A DNA stretch of 64,000 nucleotides from Dermacentor variabilis. Lineage: Eukaryota; Arthropoda; Arachnida; Ixodida; Ixodidae. The notes under the pieces are model-generated. The model was not told where the DNA came from. It searched no databases and saw nothing but the letters and a program-made list of their open reading frames with translations. Each line of letters begins with the position of its first letter. The first letter of the stretch is position 1. Positions 1 to 12,200 of this stretch are shown piece after piece. The stretch covers positions 261,775,100 to 261,839,099 of the forward strand of contig NC_134569.1 of assembly GCF_050947875.1 (NCBI RefSeq). The letters run 5' to 3'. The position numbers and the translations under genes were made by a program.

Positions 1-635
1 GGCGATGCAGCCCTTGTCTAGCGCTCCACCGAGAGCGCGCAGCGATATATCGCGCCCCGAGTGTTATGCGACGCGTCTCAGCTTCAGCAAAGTCTTTATT
101 AAGACCGGTGTAAGCTCCAGGAGACTGCCTTAGCAAAGCAAGTCGATGCAGCCCTTTTCTAGCGCTGCAGCGAGAGCGCGCCGCGATATATCGCGCACCG
201 AGTGTTATGCGACGCGTCTCAGCTTCGGAAGTCTTTGTTGCGACCGGTGTGAACTCCAAGAGACTGCCTGTGCAAAGCAAGTCGATGCAGCCCTTTTCTA
301 GCGCCGCAGCGAGAGTTCGCAGCGATATATCGCGCCCCGACTGTTATGCGACGCGTCTCAGCTTTATAAAGGTCTTTATTGCGACCGGCGTAAGCTCCAA
401 GAGACTGCCTGTGCAAAGCCAGGCGATGCAGCGCTTTTCTAGCACTGCACCAAGAGCGCGCAGCGATATCTTGCGCCCCGACTGTTATGCGACGCGTCTC
501 AGCTTTATAAAAGTCTTTATTGCGACCGGCATACGCTCCAGGAGACTGCCTGTGCAAAGCCAGGCGATGCAGCCCTTTTCTAGCGCTGCACCGAGAGCGC
601 GCAGCGATATATCGCGCCCCGAGTGTTATGCGACG

Positions 636-2325
636 CATCTTAGCTTCAGCAAAGTCTTTATTAAGACCGGCGTAAGCTCCATGAGACTGCCTGAGCACAG
701 CAAGTCGATGCAGCCCTTTTCTAGCGCTGCAGCGAGAGCGCGCAGCGATATAACGCACCCCGAGTGTTATGCGACGCGTTTAAGTTTCAGAAAAGTCTTT
801 ATTGCGACCGGTGTAAGCTCCAGGAGATTGTCTGTGCAAAACAAGACGATGCAGCCCTTTTCTACTGCTGCAGCGATAGAGCGCAGCGATTTATCGCGCC
901 CCGAGTGTTATGCCACGCGTCTAAGCTTCATAAAAGTCTTTATTGCGACCGGCGTAAGCTCCAGGAGACTGCCTGCGCAAAGCAAGTCGATGCAGCCCTT
1001 TTCTAGCGCTGCAGCGAGAGCGCGCAGCGATATAACGCACCCCGAGTGTTATGCGACGCGTTTAGGTTCTGAAAAGTCTTTACTGCGACTGTTGTAAGCT
1101 CCAGGAGATTGCCTGTGCAAAACAAGTCGATGCAGCCCTTTTCTAGTGCCGCAGCGAGAGTGCGCCGCGTTATATCGCGCCCCGAGCGTTATGCTACGCG
1201 TCTCAGCTTCAGCAAAGTCTTTATTGCGACCGGGGTGAGCTCCAGGAGCCTGCCTGTGCAATGCAAGGCGATGCAGCCCTTTTCTAGCGGTGCAGCGAGA
1301 GCGCGCAGCGATTTATCGCGCCCTGAGTGTTATGCGACGCGTCTCAGCTATATAAAAGTCTTTATTGCGACCGGCGTAAGCTCCAGGAGACTGCCTGTGC
1401 AAAGCCAGGAAATGCAGCCCTTTTCTAGCGCTCCACCGAGAGCGCGCAGCGATTTATCGCGCTCCGAGTGTTATGCCACGCGTCTCCGCTTCATAAAAGT
1501 CTTTATTGCGACCGGCGTAAGCTCCAGGAGACTGCCTGCGCAAAGCAAGTCGATGCAGCCCTTTTCTAGCGCTGCAGCGAGAGCGCGCAGCGATATAACG
1601 CACCCCGAGTGTTATGCGACGCGTTTAAGTTTCAGTAAAGTCTTTATTGCGACCGGTGTAAGCTCCAGGAGATTGTCTGTGCAAAACAAGACGATGCAGC
1701 CCTTTTCTACTGCTGCAGCGATAGAGCGCAGCGATTTATCGCGCCCCGAGTGTTATGCCACGCGTCTAAGCTTCATAAAAGTCTTTATTGCGACCGGCGT
1801 AAGCTCCAGGAGACTGCCTGCGCAAAGCAAGTCGATGCAGCCCTTTTCTAGCGCTGCAGCGAGAGCGCGCAGCGATATAACGCACCCCGAGTGTTATGCG
1901 ACGCGTTTAGGTTCTGAAAAGTCTTTACTGCGACTTTTGTAAGCTCCAGGAGATTGCCTGTGCAAAACAAGTCGATGCAGCCCTTTTCTAGTGCCGCAGC
2001 GAGAGTGCGCCGCGTTATATCGCGCCCCGAGCGTTATGCTACGCGTCTCAGCTTCAGCAAAGTCTTTATTGCGACCGGGGTGAGCTCCAGGAGCCTGCCT
2101 GTGCAATGCAAGGCGATGCAGCCCTTTTCTAGCGGTGCAGCGAGAGCGCGCAGCGATTTATCGCGCCCTGAGTGTTATGCGACGCGTCTCAGCTATATAA
2201 AAGTCTTTATTGCGACCGGCGTAAGCTCCAGGAGACTGCCTGTGCAAAGCCAGGAAATGCAGCCCTTTTCTAGCGCTCCACCGAGAGCGCGCAGCGATAT
2301 ATCGCGCCCCGAGTGTTATGCGACG
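636..2325. repeat. 845-bp tandem duplication inside the satellite
   Basis: Sequence around 1097-1480 recurs at 1942-2325, offset by 845 bp, which is six monomers minus one base. The shared landmark is a rare monomer reading CGCGTTTAGGTTCTGAAAAG, with a 1-bp deletion, seen only at about 1057 and 1902. Only a few substitutions separate the copies. This is a local segmental duplication at the left of the array, distinct from the large HORs further right. Boundaries are approximate. Confidence 0.8.
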
Positions 2326-3459
2326 CGTCTCAGCTTCAGCAAAGTCTTTATTAAGACCGGCGTAAGCTCCAGGAGACTGCCTGAGCAAAGCAAGTCGATG
2401 CAGCCCTTTTCTAGCGCCGCAGCGAGAGTGCGCCGCGTTATATCGCGCCGCGAGCGTTATGCTCCGCGTCTCAGCTTCGGAAAAGTCTTTATTGCGACCA
2501 GGGTGAGCAACAGAAGACTGCCTGTGCAATGGAAAGCGATGCAGCCCTTTTCTAGCACTGCAGTGAGAGCGCTCAGCGATATATCGCGCCCCGAGTGTTA
2601 TGCGACGCGTCTCAGTTTCAGAAATGTCTTTATTGCGACCGCCGTAGGCTCCAGTAGGCTGCCTGTGCAAAGCAAGGCCATGCAGCCCTTTTCTATCGCT
2701 GCAGCAAGAGCGCGCAGAGGTATATCGCACCCCGAGTGTTATGCGACGCGTCTCAGTTTCCGAAAAGTGTATCGCGAACAGCTTCATCCTCAGGAGAGTG
2801 CCCATTGAAAGCAAGGCGAGGCAGTCTTTTCTAGCGCTGCAGCGAGAGCGCGCAGCGAGATATCGCGCCCCGAGTTTTATGCGACGCGTCCAAGCTTCAG
2901 AAAAGTCTTTATTGCGACCGGTGTAAGCTCCAGAAGACTGCCTGTGCAAAGCCAGGCGATGCGGCCCTTTTCTAGCGCTGCAGCGAGAGCGCGCAGCGAT
3001 ATAACGCACCCCGAGTGTTATGCGACGCGTTTAAGTTTCAGAAAAGTCTTTATTGCGACCGGTGCAAGCTCCAGGAGATTGTCTGTGCAAAACAAGACGA
3101 TGCAGCCCTTTTCTACTGCTGCAGCGATAGAGCGCAGCGATTTATCGCGCCCCGAGTGTTATGCCACGCGTCTCAGCTTCATAAAAGTCTTTATCGCGAC
3201 CGGCATAAGCTCCAGGAGACTGCCTGCGCAAAGGAAGTCGATGCAGCCCTTCTCTAGCGCTGCAGCGAGCGATCATAGCGATATAACGCACCCCGAGTGT
3301 TATGCGACGCGTTTAAGTTTCTGAAAAGTCTTTACTGCGACCGTTGTAAGCTCCAGGAGATTGCCTGTGCAAAACAAGACAATGCTGCCCTTTTCTACTG
3401 CTGCAGCGAGAGCGCGCAGCGATATATCGCGCCCCGAGTGTTATGCGACGCGTCTCAGC

Positions 3460-6400
3460 TTCGGAAGTCTTTGTTGCGACCGGTGTGAACTCCAAGAGAC
3501 TGCCTGTGCAAAGCAAGTCGATGCAGCCCTTTTCTAGCGCCGCAGCGACAGTGCGCCGCGTTATATCGCGCCCCGAGCGTTATGCTACGCGTCTCAGCTT
3601 CAGCAAAGGCTTTATTGCGACCGGGGTGAGCTTCAGGAGCCTGCCTGTGCAATGCAAGGCGATGCAGCCCTTTTCTAGCGGTGCAGCGCGAGCGCGCAGC
3701 GATTTATCGCGCCCCGAGTGTTATGCGACGCGACTCAGCTTCATAAAAGTCTTTATTGCGACCGGCGTAAGCTCCAGGAGTCTGCCTGTGCAAAGCCAGG
3801 CGATGCAGCCCTTTTGTTGCGCTGCTCCAAGAGCGCGCAGCGATATCTTGCGCCCCGACTGTTATGCGACGCGTCTCAGCTTTATAAAAGTCTTTATTGC
3901 GACCGGCATACGCTCCAGGAGACTGCCTGTGCAAAGCCAGGCGATGCAGCCCTTTTCTAGCGCTGCACCGAGAGCGCGCAGCGATATATCGCGCCCCGAG
4001 TGTTATGCGACGCATCTTAGCTTCAGCAAAGTCTTTATTAAGACCGGCGTAAGCTCCATGAGACTGTCTGAGCAAAGCAAGTCGATGCAGCCCTTTTCTA
4101 GCGCTGCAGCGAGAGCGCGCAGCGATATAACGCACCCCGAGTGTTATGCGACGCGTTTAAGTTTCAGAAAAGTCTTTATTGCGACCGGTGTAAGCTCCAG
4201 GAGATTGTCTGTGCAAAACAAGACGATGCAGCCCTTTTCTACTGCTGCAGCGATAGAGCGCAGCGATTTATCGCGCCCCGAGTGTTATGCCACGCGTCTC
4301 AGCTTCATAAAAGTCTTTATTGCGACCGGCGTAAGCTCCAGGAGACTGCCTGCGCAAAGCAAGTCGATGCAGCCCTTTTCTAGCGCTGCAGCGAGAGCGC
4401 GCAGCGATATAACGCACCCCGAGTGTTATGCGACGCGTTTAAGTTTCTGAAAAGTCTTTACTGCGACTGTTGTAAGCTCCAGGAGATTGCCTGTGCAAAA
4501 CAAGTCGATGCAGCCCTTTTCTAGTGCCGCAGCGAGAGTGCGCCGCGTTATATCGCGCCCCGAGCGTTATGCTACGCGTCTCAGCTTCAGCAAAGTCTTT
4601 ATTGCGACCGGGGTGAGCTCCAGGAGCGTGCCTGTGCAATGCAAGGCGATGCAGCCCTTTTCTAGCGGTGCAGCGAGAGCGCGCAGCGATTTATCGCGCC
4701 CTGAGTGTTATGCGACGCGTCTCAGCTATATAAAAGTCTTTATTGCGACCAGGGTGAGCAACAGGAGACTGCCTGTGCAATGGAAGGCGATGCAGCCCTT
4801 TTCTAGCACTGCAGTGAGAGCGCTCAGCGATATATCGCGCCCCGAGTGTTATGCGACGCGTCTCAGTTTCAGAAATGTCTTTATTGCGACCGCCGTAGGC
4901 TCCAGTAGGCTGCCTGTGCAAAGCAAGGCCATGCAGCCCTTTTCTATCGCTGCAGCAAGAGCGCGCAGAGATATATCGCACCCCGAGTGTAATGCGACGC
5001 GTCTCAGTTTCCGAAAAGTGTATCGCGAACAGCTTCATCCTCAGGAGAGTGCCCATGGAAAGCAAGGCGAGGCAGCCTTTTCTAGCGCTGCAGCGAGAGC
5101 GCGCAGCGAGATATCGCGCCCCGAGTTTTATGCGACGCGTCCAAGCTTCAGAAAAGTCTTTATTGCGACCGGTGTAAGCTCCAGAAGACTGCCTGTGCAA
5201 AGCCAGGCGATGCGGCCCTTTTCTAGCGCTGCAGCGAGAGCGCGCAGCGATATATCGCGCCCAGACTGTTATGCGACGCGTCTCAGCTTTATAAAAGTCT
5301 TTATTGCGCCCGGCGTAAGCTCCAAGAGACTGCCTGTGCAAAGCCAGGCGATGCAGCCCTTTTCTAGCGCTGCACCGAGAGCGCGCAGCGATATATCGCG
5401 CCCCGAGTGTTATGCGACGCGTCTCAGCTTCATAAAAGTCTTTATTGCGACCGGCGTAAGCTCCAGGAGACTGCCTGCGCAAAGCAAGTCGATGCAGCCC
5501 TTTTCTAGCGCTGCAGCGAGAGCGCGCAGCGATATAACGCACCCCGAGTGTTATGCGACGCGTTTAAGTTTCTGAAAAATCTACTGCGACCGTTGTAAGC
5601 TCCAGGAGATTGCCTGTGCAAAACAAGACAATGCTGGCCTTTTCTACTGCTGCAGTGAGAGCGCGCAGCGATATATCGCGCCCCGAGTGTTATGCGACGC
5701 GTCTCAGCTTCGGAAGTCTTTGTTGCGACCGGTGTGAACTCCAAGAGACTGCCTGTGCAAAGCAAGTCGATGCAGCCCTTTTCTAGCGCCGCAGCGAGAG
5801 TGCGCCGCGTTATATCGCGCCCCGAGCGTTATGCTACGCGTCTCAGCTTCAGCAAAGTCTTTATTGCGACCGGGGTGTTCTCCAGGAGTCTGCCTGTGCA
5901 ATGCAAGGCGATGCAGCCCTTTTCTAGCGGTGCAGCGAGAGCGCGCAGCGATTTATCGCGCCCCGAGTGTTATGCGACGCGTCTCAGCTTCAGCAAAGTC
6001 TTTATTAAGGCCGGCGTAAGCTCCAGGAGTCTGCCTGTGCAAAGCCAGGCGATGCAGCCCTTTTGTTGCGCTGCACCAATAGCGCGCAGCGATATATTGC
6101 GCCCCGACTGTTATGCGACGCGTCTCAGCTATATAAAAGTCTTTATTGCGACCGGCGTAAGCTCCAGGAGACTGCATGTGCAAAGCCAGGAAATGCAGCC
6201 CTTTTCTAGCGCTCCACCGAGAGCGCGCAGCGATATATCGCGCCCCGAGTGTTATGCGACGCGTCTCAGCTTCAGCTAAGTCTTTATTAAGACCGGCGAA
6301 GGCTCCAGGAGTCTGCCTGAGCAAATCAAGTCGATGCAGCCCTTTTCTAGCGCCGCAGCGAGAGTGCGCCGCGTTATATCGCGCCGCGAGCGTTATGCTC

Positions 6401-9226
6401 CGCGTCTCAGCTTCAGAAAAGTCTTTATTGCGACCGGGGTGAGCTCCAGGAGACTGCCTGTGCAATGCAAGGCGATGCAGCCCTTTTCTAGCACTGCAGT
6501 GAGAGCGCGTAGCGATATATCGCGCTCCGAGTGTTATGCGATGCGTCTCATTGTCAGAAAAGTTTGTATTGCGGCCGGTGTAAGCTCCAGGAAACTGCCT
6601 GTGCCAAGCAAGGCGATGCACCCGTTTTCGAGCGGTGCAGCGAGAGCGCTCAGCGATATATCGCGCCCCGAGTGTTATGCGACCCGTCTCAGTTTCAGAA
6701 ATATCTTTATTGCGACCGGCGTAAGCTCCAGAAGACTGCCTGTGCAAAGCCAGGTGATGCAGCCCTTTTCTTGCGCTGCACCAAGAGCGCGCAACGATAT
6801 ATTGCGCCCCGACCGTTAGGCGACGTGTGTCAGCTTTATAAAAGTTTTTATTGCGACCGGCGTAAGCTCCAGGAGACTGCCTGTGCAAAGCCAGGCGATG
6901 CAGCCCTTTTCTAGCGCTCCACCGAGAGCGCGCAGCGATATATCGCGCCCCGAGTGTTATGCGACGCGTCTCAGCTTCAGCAAAGTCTTTATTAAGACCG
7001 GCGTAAGCTCCAGGAGACTGCCTGAGCAAAGCAAGTCGATGCAGCCCTTTTCTAGCGCTGCAGCGAGAGCGCGCAGCGATATATCGCGCCCCGAGTGTTA
7101 TGCGACGCGTCTCAGCTTCGGAAGTCTTTGTTGCGACCGGTGTCAACTCCAAGAGACTGCCTGTGCAAAGCAAGTCGATGCAGCCCTTTTCTAGCGCTGC
7201 AGCGAGAGCGCGCAGCGATATAACGCACCCCGAGTGTTATGCGACGCGTTTAAATTTCAGAAAAGTCTTTATTGCGACCGGTGTAAGCTCCAGGAGATTG
7301 TCTGTGCAATACAAGACGATGCAGCCCTTTTCTACTGCTGCAGCGATAGAGCGCAGAGATTCATCGCGCCCCGAGTGTTATGCCACGCGTCTCAGCTTCA
7401 TAAAAGTCTTTATTACGACCGGCGTAAGCTCCAGGAGCCTGCCTGCGCAAACCAAGTCGATGCAGCCCTTTTCTAGCGCTGCAGCGAGTGCGCGCAGCGA
7501 TATAACGCACCCTGAGTGTTATGCGACGCGTTTAAGTTTCTGAAAAGTCTTTACTGCGACTGTTGTAAGCTCCAGGAGATTGCCTGTGCAAAACAAGTCG
7601 ATGCAGCCCTTTTCTAGCGCCGCAGCGAGAGTGCGCCGCGTTATATCGCGCCCCGAGTGTTATGCTACGCGTCTCAGCTTCAGCAAAGTCTTTATTGCGA
7701 CCGGGTTGAGCTCCAGGAGCCTGCCTGTGCAATGTAAGGCGATGCAGCCCTTTTCTAGCGGTGCAGCGAGAGCGCGCAGCGATTTATCGCGCCCTGAGTG
7801 TTATGCGACGTGTCTCAGCTATATAAAAGTCTTTATTGCGACCGGCGTAAGCTCCAGGAGACTGCCTGTGCAAAGCCAGGAAATGCAGCCCTTTTCTAGC
7901 GCTCCACCGAGAGCGCGCAGCGATATATCGCGCCCCGAGTGTTATGCGACGCGTCTCAGCTTCAGCAAAGTCTTTATTAAGACCGGCGTAAGCTCCAGGA
8001 GACTGCCTGAGCAAAGCAAGTCGATGCAGCCCTTTTCTAGCGCCGCAGCGAGAGTGCGCCGCGTTATATCGCGCCGCGAGCGTTATGCTCCGCGTCTCAG
8101 CTTCGGAAAAGTCTTTATTGCGACCAGGGTGAGCAACAGAAGACTGCCTGTGCAATGGAAAGCGATGCAGCCCTTTTCTAGCACTGCAGTGAGAGCGCTC
8201 AGCGATATATCGCGCCCCGAGTGTTATGCGACGCGTCTCAGTTTCAGAAATGTCTTTATTGCGACCGCCGTAGGCTCCAGTAGGCTGCCTGTGCAAAGCA
8301 AGGCCATGCAGCCCTTTTCTATCGCTGCAGCAAGAGCGCGCAGAGGTATATCGCACCCCGAGTGTTATGCGACGCGTCTCAGTTTCCGAAAAGTGTATCG
8401 CGAACAGCTTCATCCTCAGGAGAGTGCCCATTGAAAGCAAGGCGAGGCAGCCTTTTCTAGCGCTGCAGCGAGAGCGCGCAGCGAGATATCGCGCCCCGAG
8501 TTTTATGCGACGCGTCCAAGCTTCAGAAAAGTCTTTATTGCGACCGGTGTAAGCTCCAGAAGACTGCCTGTGCAAAGCCAGGCGATGCGGCCCTTTTCTA
8601 GCGCTGCAGCGAGAGCGCGCAGCGATATACCGCGCCCCGACTGTTATGCGACGCGTCTTAGCTTCAGCAAAGTCTTTATTAAGACCGGCGTAAGCTCCAT
8701 GAGACTGCCTGAGCAAAGCAAGTCGATGCAGCCCTTGTCTAGCGCTGCAGCGAGAGCGCGCAGCGATATAACGCACCCCGAGTGTTATGCGACGCGTTTA
8801 AGTTTCAGAAAAGTCTTTATTGCGACCGGTGCAAGCTCCAGGAGATTGTCTGTGCAAAACAAGACGATGCAGCCCTTTTCTACTGCTGCAGCGATAGAGC
8901 GCAGCGATTTATCGCGCCCCGAGTGTTATGCCACGCGTCTCAGCTTCATAAAAGTCTTTATCGCGACCGGCATAAGCTCCAGGAGACTGCCTGCGCAAAG
9001 GAAGTCGATGCAGCCCTTCTCTAGCGCTGCAGCGAGCGATCATAGCGATATAACGCACCCCGAGTGTTATGCGACGCGTTTAAGTTTCTGAAAAGTCTTT
9101 ACTGCGACCGTTGTAAGCTCCAGGAGATTGCCTGTGCAAAACAAGACAATGCTGCCCTTTTCTACTGCTGCAGCGAGAGCGCGCAGCGATATATCGCGCC
9201 CCGAGTGTTATGCGACGCGTCTCAGC
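3460..9226. repeat. Higher-order repeat copy A, 5767 bp (about 41 monomers)
   Basis: The three 139-bp landmark monomers (CTTCGGAAGTCTTTGTTG) fall at 3460, about 5707 and about 7116, and the next cycle starts at 9227. The spacings of 2247, 1409 and 2111 bp sum to 5767. The order of diagnostic variant monomers is the same as in copies B and C. One example is the strongly diverged monomer with GAACAGCTTCATCCTCAGG at about 5028 and 8404. The copies are almost identical base for base over kilobases, whereas adjacent monomers differ by 10% or more. Confidence 0.92.
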
Positions 9227-12200
9227 TTCGGAAGTCTTTGTTGCGACCGGTGTGAACTCCAAGAGACTGCCTGTGCAAAGCAAGTCGATGCAGCCCTTTT
9301 CTAGCGCCGCAGCGACAGTGCGCCGCGTTATATCGCGCCCCGAGCGTTATGCTACGCGTCTCAGCTTCAGCAAAGGCTTTATTGCGACCGGGGTGAGCTT
9401 CAGGAGCCTGCCTGTGCAATGCAAGGCGATGCAGCCCTTTTCTAGCGGTGCAGCGCGAGCGCGCAGCGATTTATCGCGCCCCGAGTGTTATGCGACGCGT
9501 TTAAGTTTCAGAAAAGTCTTTATTGCGACCGGTGTAAGCTCCAGGAGATTGTCTGTGCAAAACAAGACGATGCAGCCCTTTTCTACTGCTGCAGCGATAG
9601 AGCGCAGCGATTTATCGCGCCCCGAGTGTTATGCCACGCGTCTCAGCTTCATAAAAGTCTTTATTGCGACCGGCGTAAGCTCCAGGAGACTGCCTGCGCA
9701 AAGCAAGTCGATGCAGCCCTTTTCTAGCGCTGCAGCGAGAGCGCGCAGCGATATAACGCACCCCGAGTGTTATGCGACGCGTTTAAGTTTCTGAAAAGTC
9801 TTTACTGCGACTGTTGTAAGCTCCAGGAGATTGCCTGTGCAAAACAAGTCGATGCAGCCCTTTTCTAGTGCCGCAGCGAGAGTGCGCCGCGTTATATCGC
9901 GCCCCGAGCGTTATGCTACGCGTCTCAGCTTCAGCAAAGTCTTTATTGCGACCGGGGTGAGCTCCAGGAGCGTGCCTGTGCAATGCAAGGCGATGCAGCC
10001 CTTTTCTAGCGGTGCAGCGAGAGCGCGCAGCGATTTATCGCGCCCTGAGTGTTATGCGACGCGTCTCAGCTATATAAAAGTCTTTATTGCGACCAGGGTG
10101 AGCAACAGGAGACTGCCTGTGCAATGGAAGGCGATGCAGCCCTTTTCTAGCACTGCAGTGAGAGCGCTCAGCGATATATCGCGCCCCGAGTGTTATGCGA
10201 CGCGTCTCAGTTTCAGAAATGTCTTTATTGCGACCGCCGTAGGCTCCAGTAGGCTGCCTGTGCAAAGCAAGGCCATGCAGCCCTTTTCTATCGCTGCAGC
10301 AAGAGCGCGCAGAGATATATCGCACCCCGAGTGTAATGCGACGCGTCTCAGTTTCCGAAAAGTGTATCGCGAACAGCTTCATCCTCAGGAGAGTGCCCAT
10401 GGAAAGCAAGGCGAGGCAGCCTTTTCTAGCGCTGCAGCGAGAGCGCGCAGCGAGATATCGCGCCCCGAGTTTTATGCGACGCGTCCAAGCTTCAGAAAAG
10501 TCTTTATTGCGACCGGTGTAAGCTCCAGAAGACTGCCTGTGCAAAGCCAGGCGATGCGGCCCTTTTCTAGCGCTGCAGCGAGAGCGCGCAGCGATATATC
10601 GCGCCCAGACTGTTATGCGACGCGTCTCAGCTTTATAAAAGTCTTTATTGCGCCCGGCGTAAGCTCCAAGAGACTGCCTGTGCAAAGCCAGGCGATGCAG
10701 CCCTTTTCTAGCGCTGCACCGAGAGCGCGCAGCGATATATCGCGCCCCGAGTGTTATGCGACGCGTCTCAGCTTCATAAAAGTCTTTATTGCGACCGGCG
10801 TAAGCTCCAGGAGACTGCCTGCGCAAAGCAAGTCGATGCAGCCCTTTTCTAGCGCTGCAGCGAGAGCGCGCAGCGATATAACGCACCCCGAGTGTTATGC
10901 GACGCGTTTAAGTTTCTGAAAAATCTACTGCGACCGTTGTAAGCTCCAGGAGATTGCCTGTGCAAAACAAGACAATGCTGGCCTTTTCTACTGCTGCAGT
11001 GAGAGCGCGCAGCGATATATCGCGCCCCGAGTGTTATGCGACGCGTCTCAGCTTCGGAAGTCTTTGTTGCGACCGGTGTGAACTCCAAGAGACTGCCTGT
11101 GCAAAGCAAGTCGATGCAGCCCTTTTCTAGCGCCGCAGCGAGAGTGCGCCGCGTTATATCGCGCCCCGAGCGTTATGCTACGCGTCTCAGCTTCAGCAAA
11201 GTCTTTATTGCGACCGGGGTGTTCTCCAGGAGTCTGCCTGTGCAATGCAAGGCGATGCAGCCCTTTTCTAGCGGTGCAGCGAGAGCGCGCAGCGATTTAT
11301 CGCGCCCCGAGTGTTATGCGACGCGTCTCAGCTTCAGCAAAGTCTTTATTAAGGCCGGCGTAAGCTCCAGGAGTCTGCCTGTGCAAAGCCAGGCGATGCA
11401 GCCCTTTTGTTGCGCTGCACCAATAGCGCGCAGCGATATATTGCGCCCCGACTGTTATGCGACGCGTCTCAGCTATATAAAAGTCTTTATTGCGACCGGC
11501 GTAAGCTCCAGGAGACTGCATGTGCAAAGCCAGGAAATGCAGCCCTTTTCTAGCGCTCCACCGAGAGCGCGCAGCGATATATCGCGCCCCGAGTGTTATG
11601 CGACGCGTCTCAGCTTCAGCTAAGTCTTTATTAAGACCGGCGAAGGCTCCAGGAGTCTGCCTGAGCAAATCAAGTCGATGCAGCCCTTTTCTAGCGCCGC
11701 AGCGAGAGTGCGCCGCGTTATATCGCGCCGCGAGCGTTATGCTCCGCGTCTCAGCTTCAGAAAAGTCTTTATTGCGACCGGGGTGAGCTCCAGGAGACTG
11801 CCTGTGCAATGCAAGGCGATGCAGCCCTTTTCTAGCACTGCAGTGAGAGCGCGTAGCGATATATCGCGCTCCGAGTGTTATGCGATGCGTCTCATTGTCA
11901 GAAAAGTTTGTATTGCGGCCGGTGTAAGCTCCAGGAAACTGCCTGTGCCAAGCAAGGCGATGCACCCGTTTTCGAGCGGTGCAGCGAGAGCGCTCAGCGA
12001 TATATCGCGCCCCGAGTGTTATGCGACCCGTCTCAGTTTCAGAAATATCTTTATTGCGACCGGCGTAAGCTCCAGAAGACTGCCTGTGCAAAGCCAGGTG
12101 ATGCAGCCCTTTTCTTGCGCTGCACCAAGAGCGCGCAACGATATATTGCGCCCCGACCGTTAGGCGACGTGTGTCAGCTTTATAAAAGTTTTTATTGCGA

